NCBI GenBank assembly: GCA_964525815.1
Contig: CAZGJQ010000002.1
Location: forward strand, 1 to 50,278
Direction of reading: 5' to 3'
DNA from: UBA1049 sp964525815
Lineage (GTDB): Bacteria > Bacillota > Clostridia > Oscillospirales > CAG-382
Length of the DNA: 50,278 nucleotides
The notes beneath the pieces are model-generated. The model ran no database searches. It was not told where the DNA came from and worked only from the letters and a program-made list of their open reading frames with translations. Shown piece by piece: positions 32,865 to 42,800 of this stretch (positions within the stretch are counted from its first letter, which is position 1; each line of letters begins with the position of its first letter). The translations under genes were made by a program, and so were the position numbers.

Positions 32865-33785
32865 CTAATCCTTCATGCCGGAGGTTGACATGGTTTGAAT
32901 TACATTACTCTGTGCTATAACAAACACGGTAACCGGAACCACCATCATAACAACGGTTGCTGCGGCACCCACACCCGAACGGGCGATACCGGAGGTAACC
33001 AGCTGACCTATCGCATAGTTGAAGGTCTTGAGCTGCTCACTGTATATGAACAGGTTTCCACCCATGTTCCACAGGTCTCTGAATGAGAATATAACCAGAG
33101 TTACCCATGCAGGCTTTACCATAGGCATCGCTATCTTCCAAAAAATCTTGTTTTCGTTTGCACCCTCAATCCTCGCGCTCTCCAGCACCGCATCCGTAAC
33201 ATTAGTCTCCATAAACTGCTTCATCAGGTACAGACCGAAGGTGGTACAGAAGGCGGGAACAATTACCGCAAGATATGTATCAACCCAACCCAGCAGCGCC
33301 ATTGTTATGAAATTGGTTATGCCGGTTACGGTTGCGTTAAACATCAACGAGTAAATAACAATACTGAAGAGAAACTTTCTTCCCGGGAATGCAATCTTTG
33401 CGATTGCATATGCAGCATAGGAGGCAAACAGAACGTGTCCCGTAGTACCCACGGTGGAAATGAACACTGTGTTAAAAATGTATCTCGAAAAGGGTACCCA
33501 GGAGTCTCCCATCAGCCGGAATAAATCCTTGAAGTTCTTCATTGTGGGATTAACCACATAAAAGCGAGGCGGGAAAAACCAGAACTCGTCAAGCGGCTTA
33601 AGGGACTGTATAATGGCAAAGTACAAAGGAGCAGCCATTATTACACCGACTATTCCCAGTAAAACATATATACCGATGTCTCCGCCGGTGGAACGGTTAA
33701 TGGAGCGTCTGAAGGTATTGTGTGATTTGTTTCTCTGCCGTTTTTCTATGTAATTCTTGAATCTTTCTTTTATATTTACTGTCAT
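32865..33785 (-). CDS. Carbohydrate ABC transporter permease (MalG type)
   Basis: 306 residues, six membrane segments, EAA loop AVLESARIEGANENKIFWKI near residue 198. It forms a pair with the permease encoded 3 bp upstream. The protein is of normal length and lies between the first permease and the Yip1 protein. Confidence 0.94.
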   Translation of the reverse strand: MTVNIKERFKNYIEKRQRNKSHNTFRRSINRSTGGDIGIYVLLGIVGVIMAAPLYFAIIQSLKPLDEFWFFPPRFYVVNPTMKNFKDLFRLMGDSWVPFSRYIFNTVFISTVGTTGHVLFASYAAYAIAKIAFPGRKFLFSIVIYSLMFNATVTGITNFITMALLGWVDTYLAVIVPAFCTTFGLYLMKQFMETNVTDAVLESARIEGANENKIFWKIAMPMVKPAWVTLVIFSFRDLWNMGGNLFIYSEQLKTFNYAIGQLVTSGIARSGVGAAATVVMMVVPVTVFVIAQSNVIQTMSTSGMKD

Positions 33786-33788
33786 ATG

Positions 33789-34724
33789 CTACGAACCTAC
33801 CTTTCTGAGAACTCTCGTTACGATAAGGTTTGCACCTATCATCATGAAAAACAGAATAGTAGCTATAGCCGAAGCATATCCCATTTCAAATCGCATTCCG
33901 CCATAATCATCCAAATGATGCATTATGGTATGAGCTACATAGTTAGGGCTGGGGAATCCGACAAGCGCCGTTATATGAGCTCCGAAACCGAAGGAGCCGG
34001 TTATCGCCAATATTGCACCAAGCATCATCTGAGGACGCATGGTGGGAAGGGTAATAAACCACAGCTCCTGCCAGCGGTTCTTTACTCCGTCCATTGCTCC
34101 CGCCTCATACAGCTCCTGATTAACGACCTGAAAACCTGCGATAAAGGTCAGGAAGGAAGCTCCGAGCGAGGTCCAAAGAGCAACAACAACAATTAATGTA
34201 AATATGTACTTCTCATCCTGAAACCATAGGATGGGCTTGGAAATAATATTTAGCTTTATCAGCCATGCATTTACAAAGCCGTACTGATCGGAATGAAAGA
34301 ATATTGTCCATATCAAATAAACCATTCCGGAAATAGAGGGCGCATAAAACAAAACTGTTACAAATGCACGAATCTTAGGTCTCAGCTCATTGATAAACCA
34401 TGCGAAGAACAGACACAAAAGGTACGAGCCCGGTCCGGTAATTGCTGCGAACACCAATGTGTTCTTAATGGCTATCAGGAATATATCGTCATCTAAAAGA
34501 AGCCGGATATAGTTATCCATGAATATAAAGTTCGGCCATTCAAGCAGATTGAAGGTGGTAAAGCTGAGTACCACCGACATAAGCACGGGTACTACCGTAA
34601 AAATGAAGAACAGAAGGAAGAAGGGAAAAATCATCGCATACCCAGCCCAATTTTTCTTCATTTGTATTAGAGTCCACTTGGATTTTGATATATCCGTTCT
34701 GATTATCGCTTTTTCTTTTGCCAT
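33789..34724 (-). CDS. Sugar ABC transporter permease (MalF type)
   Basis: 311 residues, six membrane segments, EAA loop ELYEAGAMDGVKNRWQELW near residue 202. It is encoded 19 bp after the solute-binding protein and is the expected partner for it. No ATP-binding subunit is in the operon, so both permease pairs must borrow an ATPase such as MsmK/UgpC, an inference from how related Firmicute systems work. Confidence 0.94.
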   Translation of the reverse strand: MAKEKAIIRTDISKSKWTLIQMKKNWAGYAMIFPFFLLFFIFTVVPVLMSVVLSFTTFNLLEWPNFIFMDNYIRLLLDDDIFLIAIKNTLVFAAITGPGSYLLCLFFAWFINELRPKIRAFVTVLFYAPSISGMVYLIWTIFFHSDQYGFVNAWLIKLNIISKPILWFQDEKYIFTLIVVVALWTSLGASFLTFIAGFQVVNQELYEAGAMDGVKNRWQELWFITLPTMRPQMMLGAILAITGSFGFGAHITALVGFPSPNYVAHTIMHHLDDYGGMRFEMGYASAIATILFFMMIGANLIVTRVLRKVGS

Positions 34725-34743
34725 TAACTATCTCCCCCTCCCC

Positions 34744-37700
34744 TTATTCCTTGCCTAAAAGATTGTGCTCAAGCTCCGCAATGTCCTCTGCCGTTGGCAG
34801 TCCGAACTCCTTGCGCTTTCGAGTCAACTCACTGTTTATATCAATAATATAGGAAAGCATTTTCTCAACCGGTTCGTCGCCGTTATTATACACACCTAAG
34901 AAAGCAAAGTTTGTGTATCTCGGAATAATATAGTTTCCTGGGAACTCCGGTACGCACTGTACCGCATTAAACTGCGCTCTCAAATTGTCATATTCATCTC
35001 TGGACCATGCCATATTTTCCAGAGCCTCAAGGTTTGCGGTATTCTGCTTCGCAGAGGGACCGAGCAGGGCAACCATTTCGTTGCCGTATGCGCTCTGTAC
35101 CCTTGCGCTGGTCCACCACTGCATATATGTCCAAGCTGAGAAAGCGTTTTCGTCGTTAACCGTTCTCATCATAACCATAGCGGTAATTGTTCCAACTGTG
35201 GTGTTGTCTATGGAGCCGTCGGGATTAAGGGTTCCGGGCAATGGTGTAAACTCCCAAAGTCCTTTAATCTCCGGCGCAAATACAATAAGGTGATTATATG
35301 TTATATATTCCATTACTGCCAGCGGCATCGTTCCCTGACGGAAGCGATTCGGGAAGCTGAACACAACGGGGAAATCATACATTGTATATAGCTGACAAAC
35401 CTCCTTAAACGATGCAAGAGCAATATCCGAATCAAGATTTATTGTCATTCCGTCCGTTTTGGGTAATACATTTCCCTCCTGATCCGTATAGGTATAGCCT
35501 AATTCGTCAAGATCCTCGTCTGTATATCCGTTTTCATGGAACAAATCCATATAATAATCGTAATTACCCATATCATAAAGGGTTGCACCCCGCTGATACA
35601 TCATAAACATAGCACCGCCCGTTCCTGCAGCCGCTGTCGCATCTCCGGCAACACCGGCAGGGAACCCTACCTCAAGCATGCTTGACTGTAATGTATAAAT
35701 AATATCGTAAAAATCGTCCCATGTGTTCGGAACATCAATACCAAGCTCCACAAAAATGTCCTTGCGATAAAACATCATCGGGAAGCCCATATTCTCGGGT
35801 ACCGCATATGTCTCGCCGTATAGGGTTACGGGAATCATAGCTGCGGGAGCGAAACGCTCCTTAACCTGGTCAAAGGTATCTACCCTGTCTAATATCGAGC
35901 CGTAAACAGGATGATTCTCCCACTGTGAGAAATCATTGAAGTTATATCCTATCTTTGTATCGCCTGTTTGTGTATTAAGGGACTTAACCGCTGATCTTAT
36001 TGCATAGTTTACCGGGTCTCCCTGTGCGTTACCCATAGAAACATCGGGTCCCGTTCCCGCAAGAGTTGCGGGGAGCAGGGTGCCGGGAATAACCAGCTTC
36101 ACGGTTACCGGTATATTGTAGTTGGCAGAAAAATCATCGTCAACAAGCCCCCTTATAATCTGAGCCTGTTCTCTTGAGGTGGCGGTCCAAACCTCAATTG
36201 CTACTCTATCTATATCATCGCTTGTAATTCCCTCCGATAAAGAACCTATAGAGTTATAATCGGCAAAGAAGGAAGCAATAAACTTTTGAATCTCTCCCCA
36301 CATTGATTTAAAGAACCCGGGCTCCGCCTCAGGAGGCTCTGCATCAACCGCTTGTATGCATAAATAATCTATATACAGCGGTTGGTTCTGGGTTGTGGTC
36401 AGCCAGGTACCTAATGCACCGAGATGATCCTTTAATATTGTCATACTTGAAGCTATGGTTGTGGGATATGTTCCCATTCGCTCAAGATAAATCGCAATCT
36501 TATCGAGGGTTGCGGCATGCTCTCCCTTTTCTCCGGTTATCTGGCTTAATCTCTCGGTTACATTATTAATTATAGCCGCTTGCTCCTTAAGACCCTTGAT
36601 AACATCGGGAATAAGTCTCTCAAACCTGTAATCTCGATATTCATCCGGCTTAGGACCGGTAATCATAAGTATTTTACGGTAATAACCGTTAATAACCGTA
36701 AGACTGTTCTCTACGACGCTTAAAATCTCGGACATATCTCCGAGAACAACCTCGAGACGAATTTTGTTTTCTCCCTCTTCGAGATAGAACTTGAAGTTGC
36801 GGCTTCCGTCACCGAGCGGCTCGGTAAGCCAGCTATCCGAGTAATTAAAACGCAGATAAGAGGCCTCCTCAAAAGGCACCTCATCATTTATATATATCCT
36901 TCTGGATACATACATTCCCGAATAAATATCCTGCTTAGAACGGGGAATTATGTTGTAAAATCCGTCCTCTGGTACATTTACCGTCCACTCAATCCACTGA
37001 CCCACATACTGCCATTTGTCGCCGCCTATCATATTTAATCTCATAAGTGCGGGATCCTGCGGGATTGTTATGATGGAGCTTCTGTCATTCAGCTGATAGA
37101 TTGTTCTCTCAGAAACAACGGTGGGATATTCCGCCTGTATCATAACAACCTCGTCGCCTGTATAATCGGGCTTATCCGAATACTGCTCGATATACTCATC
37201 ATATGTAGGAACCGAAGGCGCTCTCATCAGCTTAATGCTCTTAATTGCCATCGGCTCTTTAATTGTCTGAAGGGTTATCTTATGAGTGCCCTCATCCAAA
37301 TAGAATCTGAGCGGATTGTTATAATAACCCGTGGAGTCAAACAAAAAGCAATCCTCCCAGGCGTTCAACAGTACCTTATCGGGTTTTGCTTCGTTTCCGA
37401 TAAGATCCTTGAGGAAAAGACGTTGACTGTCCTTGATGTTATTCTCGTAATCAAGAATAAAATCCTCAAACTCCTTAGAGTCCGACAAATAGGTTACTCT
37501 TTTTCCGTTCTCGTCAAGCACGGGTCTGCCGTTCTCGTCAACGACGATATATTCATCGGCCCATCTTCTCTGCAAAACAATAGAACGAGCTTCTTTAAAG
37601 GGAACCCTGTCATTTATAAGAAGCATTCGCTCAAAGGAGGTGGACTTACCCACGCTTATCTCATTGCCTTCATCGTCCTCCACCTGAATATTACCTGTAT

Positions 37701-38115
37701 AATACTCGATGTATATGCTGTACATTGCTTCGTCCGAAATGTCAACATTCCAGCTAACCTTTCCGTCGTCACCCATAAACAGTACGGGCTCCTCAACGCC
37801 CGCAAAGCCGTCCTTAACATTAACGGTTGCGGTGGTACTCTCCTCATCATCTATGTAGTCGGCAATCGATAATTCAATCTCGGCTTCTGCATCCTTGACA
37901 TCGGAATGAAGATTCAAATATTCGCTGTACATGACTGATGTAAGAATATTTCTAATCTCGGTCAAGGAGGTACGCACCAAAGAATCGGAGCCGCCCACGC
38001 TTTCTACGAGAGCAGATGCGGGTATGCCGATTTCAAACATTGCTCCTGTCGCAAGTATTGCAAACGCAAGCACACCAACCAACAATCTTTTTGATGTTTT
38101 TCTGATTCTGGTCAT
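34744..38115 (-). CDS. Large multidomain extracellular solute-binding protein
   Basis: The 1123-residue protein is more than twice the usual solute-binding protein. After an N-terminal signal (about 1-35, LLVGVLAFAILATGAMF) there are two similar beta-sandwich-like modules (about 60-280 and 280-470; both end in a pattern such as FYLDEGTHKITLQTIKEPM and FYLEEGENKIRLEVVLGDM), a helical spacer (about 490-600), then a complete sugar-type binding protein from about 625 to the end (VAIEVWTATSREQAQII, YAVPENMGFPMMFYRKDI). No lipobox cysteine is seen, unlike most Gram-positive binding proteins. The ATG at 38115 has GGGAGG 8 nt upstream. Confidence 0.88.
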   Translation of the reverse strand: MTRIRKTSKRLLVGVLAFAILATGAMFEIGIPASALVESVGGSDSLVRTSLTEIRNILTSVMYSEYLNLHSDVKDAEAEIELSIADYIDDEESTTATVNVKDGFAGVEEPVLFMGDDGKVSWNVDISDEAMYSIYIEYYTGNIQVEDDEGNEISVGKSTSFERMLLINDRVPFKEARSIVLQRRWADEYIVVDENGRPVLDENGKRVTYLSDSKEFEDFILDYENNIKDSQRLFLKDLIGNEAKPDKVLLNAWEDCFLFDSTGYYNNPLRFYLDEGTHKITLQTIKEPMAIKSIKLMRAPSVPTYDEYIEQYSDKPDYTGDEVVMIQAEYPTVVSERTIYQLNDRSSIITIPQDPALMRLNMIGGDKWQYVGQWIEWTVNVPEDGFYNIIPRSKQDIYSGMYVSRRIYINDEVPFEEASYLRFNYSDSWLTEPLGDGSRNFKFYLEEGENKIRLEVVLGDMSEILSVVENSLTVINGYYRKILMITGPKPDEYRDYRFERLIPDVIKGLKEQAAIINNVTERLSQITGEKGEHAATLDKIAIYLERMGTYPTTIASSMTILKDHLGALGTWLTTTQNQPLYIDYLCIQAVDAEPPEAEPGFFKSMWGEIQKFIASFFADYNSIGSLSEGITSDDIDRVAIEVWTATSREQAQIIRGLVDDDFSANYNIPVTVKLVIPGTLLPATLAGTGPDVSMGNAQGDPVNYAIRSAVKSLNTQTGDTKIGYNFNDFSQWENHPVYGSILDRVDTFDQVKERFAPAAMIPVTLYGETYAVPENMGFPMMFYRKDIFVELGIDVPNTWDDFYDIIYTLQSSMLEVGFPAGVAGDATAAAGTGGAMFMMYQRGATLYDMGNYDYYMDLFHENGYTDEDLDELGYTYTDQEGNVLPKTDGMTINLDSDIALASFKEVCQLYTMYDFPVVFSFPNRFRQGTMPLAVMEYITYNHLIVFAPEIKGLWEFTPLPGTLNPDGSIDNTTVGTITAMVMMRTVNDENAFSAWTYMQWWTSARVQSAYGNEMVALLGPSAKQNTANLEALENMAWSRDEYDNLRAQFNAVQCVPEFPGNYIIPRYTNFAFLGVYNNGDEPVEKMLSYIIDINSELTRKRKEFGLPTAEDIAELEHNLLGKE

Positions 38116-38216
38116 TCGTTTTTCCTCCCACGAAAAATATGCGAAAACATACACAAGTGCATCTGCAATGCGGAATGCAAACCGCAGACGAGATTGTGCA
38201 TTTATTTATGTGATTT

Positions 38217-38245
38217 ATACTAACATGATAGCTCAAATTTGTCAA
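38217..38245 (-). promoter_or_regulatory. Extended -10 sigma-A promoter of the binding-protein operon
   Basis: On the minus strand TTGACA (38240-38245) lies 17 bp before TAGTAT (38217-38222), which is preceded by the extended -10 TGT. The transcript would have a leader of about 95 nt to the ATG at 38115. Confidence 0.75.
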
Positions 38246-38328
38246 GAGTGCATATAAAAGCTTGTACTTTTTTAGTGATTTTTCACCTAAAAAGCGGCAA
38301 AACCGCACTGCTTAACGAATTATTAATA

Positions 38329-38347
38329 ATAAACCGATTCGGTTTAT
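38329..38347. promoter_or_regulatory. 19-bp perfect palindrome, probable operator
   Basis: ATAAACCGATTCGGTTTAT is a perfect odd-length palindrome centred on 38338, about 85 bp upstream of the binding-protein operon promoter. Perfect palindromes of this size are typical of dimeric repressor or activator sites. No regulator gene is in the operon. Confidence 0.5.
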
Positions 38348-38598
38348 ATGTTATATTTGCTAAATTGGTTTTTTTAAGAAAACTTTAAGCTGATTATAAT
38401 TTTGTGTTTTCTCCTTTTTATAAAATGCGTGAAAACGCCTTGCATAGCACTATTATTAGTAATTTGCTGCATTTTTTTAAGACATAATAGTGATACTTTT
38501 AAAACACGTTTTCTTTTAACGATAATTTATTCCATTTTCCAGCTTTAGCATTTATGCTGTATTTTTCGAACGTTTTATTAATATAAATGCAGGTTATT

Positions 38599-38613
38599 TG
38601 TGCATGTTGCACA
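38599..38613. promoter_or_regulatory. Inverted repeat, possible regulator site
   Basis: TGTGCA and TGCACA flank three bases (TGT), giving a perfect 6-bp inverted repeat in the same region. It resembles a binding site for a dimeric regulator but no family can be named. Confidence 0.4.
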
Positions 38614-38762
38614 TTAAAAGGAGAATGTTTTTTACGTGATGTATTATGCTACAAAACATACGTTCCCTACGTGCTTCTCTATTATTTTCCGAAAAAAAAT
38701 ACTAATCCACATAAAAGAACATACGGAATTGCATGGGATTAAAACTTTGTCTGATAAAAAAT

Positions 38763-39746
38763 TTACTGCTGTTCGCCGACCGAAACGGTTATTATAAACC
38801 CGTCTGTATTATTCCCCGAAAATGTATACTCAAGCTCACTCGGAACTTTTATGTTGGTTGACGTACCGGTACCGGCTTGCTGATAATATATATAATATGT
38901 ATCCTTACTGTCCGCATCAGTATAGACAAGCGGATCTGTGTAATCCCGGCTCTTTATTTCCTCCAAATATTCCTCTAAGGTTATGCTGTTCTCGGTCATA
39001 TATTTGGAATGCGGCACTCCGACATATCTGTAAACGGACACTGAGGAAGCAGCACCGGTCTGCTCTGTTTTATCAGAAGGATACCGTAATATGTAGCCGT
39101 ATTTACTGCAATGGTCTTCGAGCCAGAGATAAACCCCCTCCCCCATTTTACCCTTATCGGACGGAAAAACGGTAAGCCGTACGGTTCTTCCCGAAGCAAG
39201 GTCGGCATAATCATAGAAGATATCCCGGTTCTTTAGGTCTTTAATTGCTACAAACGCATCGTTTATCATAATATCTGATACCTGAGTTGCCGTTAAAAAA
39301 GCTTCAGTCATTTCGTTAAACGCTTCAAACGCTTCCTTTTCGAGCACCAAGCCCGAACCGCTCAGCTTATACAGCCCCTTCGGTCTGTTATTATATATGT
39401 TTACAAGCTCAAGTGCTTCTTTCTCCGGAGCGGTTGCATCCGTTGTATTTTTCACCAGAATCAAGCTGCCCTCGCTCATCGCATCGTTTTGAAAGGCGAT
39501 TTCCCTATATACAAAAAGCTCCTCGGGCTCATCCGCGCTCTCGGCAATGCTCTCTACCGAATTTTGGTCAACAGGCTCAGAAAAAGGCATGCTGCTCTCC
39601 GAAACCACAATTCCGCTCTCTTCCTCGGAAAACAGATTCCCGGTCAATAAAATCGCCGCAATAACGGCAACTATAAGTATGCATATAAGCGCAGTTGTCA
39701 GATAAAGATACAGATACCTGTCCTTTTCCATACTTTTTTTGGCCAA
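38763..39746 (-). CDS. VanY-like (peptidase M15B) protein without catalytic residues
   Basis: A 327-residue membrane-anchored protein (one N-terminal span, about 12-34; then a Glu/Ser-rich linker). The second half follows the D-Ala-D-Ala carboxypeptidase plan: WLEDHCSKYGYILRYPSDKTEQTG, then YRYVGVPHSKYMTENSITLEEYLEEI, then a beta-rich tail with IKVPSELEYTFSGNNTDG. However, the zinc-binding SxHxxGxAxD motif reads SGRTVRLTVF, and the usual ExWHxRYVG reads SVSVYRYVG, so His, Asp and Glu are lost. It is probably a peptidoglycan-binding pseudoenzyme. The start is a TTG (39744-39746) with AAGGGAG at 8 nt; an upstream TTG at 39764 contains the ribosome binding site. Confidence 0.78.
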   Translation of the reverse strand: MAKKSMEKDRYLYLYLTTALICILIVAVIAAILLTGNLFSEEESGIVVSESSMPFSEPVDQNSVESIAESADEPEELFVYREIAFQNDAMSEGSLILVKNTTDATAPEKEALELVNIYNNRPKGLYKLSGSGLVLEKEAFEAFNEMTEAFLTATQVSDIMINDAFVAIKDLKNRDIFYDYADLASGRTVRLTVFPSDKGKMGEGVYLWLEDHCSKYGYILRYPSDKTEQTGAASSVSVYRYVGVPHSKYMTENSITLEEYLEEIKSRDYTDPLVYTDADSKDTYYIYYQQAGTGTSTNIKVPSELEYTFSGNNTDGFIITVSVGEQQ

Positions 39747-39773
39747 AAAACTCTCTCCCTTCAATATTATATA

Positions 39774-39809
39774 ACGGGGCAGCGTACGCAGGAGCGCACG
39801 CTGTCCCGT
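39774..39809 (-). terminator. Terminator hairpin after the pyruvate:ferredoxin oxidoreductase gene
   Basis: ACGGG.CAGCGT.CGC and GCG.ACGCTG.CCCGT form a long stem with a 4-base loop in the short gap after the stop. A mixed U/A tail (TTATATAATATT) follows. Some read-through into the VanY-like gene is likely because no good promoter was found for it. Confidence 0.7.
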
Positions 39810-39818
39810 AATAATTCC

Positions 39819-42800
39819 TTATTCTTCAGCAAGCTTTTTCAGCTTCTGGTACTTTTCCTTTGCAGATTTCTCCGCTTCTTCAAAGAGCTTAGCCGCCCTC
39901 TCCGGGAACGCAATACTCAGCGAGCTGTATCTTGTCTCGGACTTTATGAAATCCATATAAGATACCGTCGGCTCCTTGCTGTCAAGAACAAACGGGTTCT
40001 TGCCTTCCTCCGCAAGCAAAGGATTATACCGGAAGTTGTGCCAATAACCCGATGCAACAGCGGCCTTGGTCTCAAGCATACTGGTACCTAAGCCATTTTT
40101 AATGCCGTGGTTGATACAGGGGGCATAAGCAATTATCACAGACGGACCCTTGTAACTCTCCGCCTCATTGATTGCCTTAATCGCCTGATTATAATCGGCA
40201 CCCATTGCAATCTGAGCTACATATACATAGCCGTATGACATCGCAATAGAAGCGAGATCCTTTTTCTTCTGAACCTTTCCTGCTGCCGCAAACTGCGCCA
40301 CCGAGCCGGTAGGAGTAGCCTTTGATGCTTGGCCGCCGGTGTTTGAATAAACCTCGGTATCGAACACAAGTATATTTACATCCTCACCGGTCGCAATAAC
40401 ATGGTCAAGCCCGCCGAAGCCAATGTCATATGCCCAGCCGTCACCGCCGAATATCCATACCGATTTCTTGACGAACAGGTCCTTCATATCCAGAGCCTTT
40501 TTATACAGCCCGTCAAACTCACAACCGCAGCTTCCGCATTCCTTATCCGCTTGCTCAATAGCCGCATAAAGCCTCTCGGATACGGCAGCCGAGGCTTTTC
40601 CGTCCTCCGCAGACTCCAGCCATTCCTTAGCCGGTACGCTTATAAGCTCATAGCCCGATTCAGCAAACTTATTAATAATCTCTGCAAGCTTTTCTCTTCT
40701 GTGCCTTACTGCGGTAGCCATACCGAAGCCGTACTCGGCATTGTCCTCAAAAAGGGAGTTTGCCCATGCCGGTCCGTGACCCGCTTTATTAACAGTATAG
40801 GGTGTGGAAGGTGCCGAGCCACCCCAGATTGACGAGCAACCCGTTGCGTTTGCTATAAACATTCTGTCTCCGAAGAGCTGTGTAACAAGCTTTGCGTAAG
40901 GTGTTTCTCCGCAGCCCGCACATGCTCCCGAATACTCAAGCAGAGGCTGCTTGAACTGACTGCCCTTTACGGTCTCGGGCTTGAATTTTTGCAGTACTTC
41001 AGGATTATCCGCATATTTATAAACGGTGTCCCAGTACTTCTGCTTATCCAGCTGTGTATCTATAGGCTCCATTACAAGAGCCTTTTCGCCTTTTCTTCCG
41101 GGACAAATAGCCGCACAGGAGCCGCAGCCCATACAGTCAAGAGTTGACACTGTAATTCCGAACTTATATCCGGGCATTCCGGTCATATCCTTAAGCTGCA
41201 TATCCGTATATTTCTCCGCTTCCTCCGCCTTCATCGCAACAGGTCTGATGGTAGCATGAGGACAAACATATGAGCAGAAATTACACTGGATACAGTTGTC
41301 GGGTATCCATGACGGTACATCCACCGCTACTCCCCGCTTCTCGTAAGCAGCGCTTCCCTGTGGGAAGGTTCCGTCCGCATCCTTAGCAAAAGCGGATACA
41401 GGCAGCTTATCACCCTGCTGTGCGTTGACGGGATTGAGTATATTTTCAACGAACTCAACCACTTCCGGTCTGCCGTTGATTTCAATTTTTGTGGTATTGT
41501 CCTTTGCATCCGCCCATGACTTGGGAATATCAACCTTCACCGCGGCTTTTGCTCCCGCATCAATTGCGGCGTAGTTCATATTAACGATAGCCTCGCCTTT
41601 TTTAAAGAAGCTCTTATAAGCGGCTTCCTTCATATACTTAATCGCATCCTCCTGCGGAATGATTCCCGCAAGCTTAAAGAAAGCACTTTGCAAAACGGTG
41701 TTTGTTCTTCCGCCTAGTCCAAGCTCCTTGGCGATGGAAATGGCATCCACTATATAAAAATTGATGTTCTTTTCAGCAAGATCCCTTTTTATTTTGGCGG
41801 GCAGTCTTTCCTCCAGCTCCTCGGGAGACCACTGGCAGTTAAGAAGGAAGGTGCCGCCCTCAATAAGATCCTCGGTTATATCGTACTTATCTATATAAGA
41901 GGGATTATGGCAGGCAACGAAATCCGCATGAGACACATAATATGTCGAGCGTATCGGCTTGTCTCCGAATCTGAGGTGGCTAATGGTGATACCGCCCGAC
42001 TTCTTGGAATCGTATGCAAAATAGGCCTGAATGAATTTATCGGTATGGTCGCCGATAATTTTGATTGAATTCTTGTTGGCTCCTACCGTGCCGTCCGAGC
42101 CGAATCCCCAGAACTTGCAGGATACGGTACCCTTCGGAGCTGTGTTTGGAGCTGTCTCCATAGTAAGTGAAAGGTTGGTTATGTCATCGGTAATTCCGAC
42201 TGTGAATCCGTTAATCGGCTTATCGCTGTCTAAATTCTTGTAGGTCGCAATAATAGCGGCGGGGGTTGTATCCTTTGAGCCGAGACCGTATCTGCCGCCT
42301 ACAATCCGGCAATTCTCGAACTCGGTTCCCCGCAGTGCGTTCACTACATCCATATACAAAGGCTCGCCGATTGCTCCGGGCTCCTTTGTTCTGTCAAGCA
42401 CCGCAATTTTTTTGACTGTCTTGGGTATCTCTGCTATAAAGCGGTCTGTTGCAAAGGGACGGTAAAGCCTTACCTTTACAAGACCGACCTTTTCTCCCTT
42501 TGAATTAAGGTAGTCTATAGTCTCTTCTATTGTATCGCATACCGAGCCCATGGCTACGATAATTTTTTCTGCATCAGGAGCGCCGTAGTAGTTAAACAGC
42601 TTGTAGTCGCTGCCAATTTTAGCGTTGATTTTTCCCATATATTCCTCAACCAGAGCAGGAACGGCATTGTAATATTCGTTGGATGCTTCCCTTGCCTGGA
42701 AGAAAATATCCGGGTTCTGGGCTGTTCCTCTAAGGACAGGATGCTCGGGATTAAGGGAGCGCTTTCTAAACTCCTCCACCGCATCCATATCCACCATCTC

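Larger units (their letters stand above)
38116..38762. other. 647-bp gene-free regulatory region
   Basis: AT-rich and without a supported gene. It holds the binding-protein operon promoter (38217-38245), a leader hairpin TGCGG/CCGCA (38169-38186), a 19-bp palindrome (38329-38347), a short GCGT-GAAA-ACGC hairpin (38427-38438), and a TGTGCA-TGT-TGCACA inverted repeat (38599-38613). A plus-strand frame of about 52 codons from 38636 runs into the end of the VanY-like gene and was not accepted. The pattern suggests dense transcriptional control. Confidence 0.6.

Noticed and set aside
38427..38443. cre-like sequence TGAAAACGCCTTGCA
   Set aside because: It mismatches the catabolite-control consensus at two key positions and is about 185 bp upstream of the promoter; too weak to report as a CcpA site.
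38636..38797. Plus-strand frame of about 52 codons after an AAAAGGAGA
   Set aside because: Spacing from the ribosome binding site is long, it runs into the 3' end of the VanY-like gene on the other strand, and no signal or family pattern is seen.
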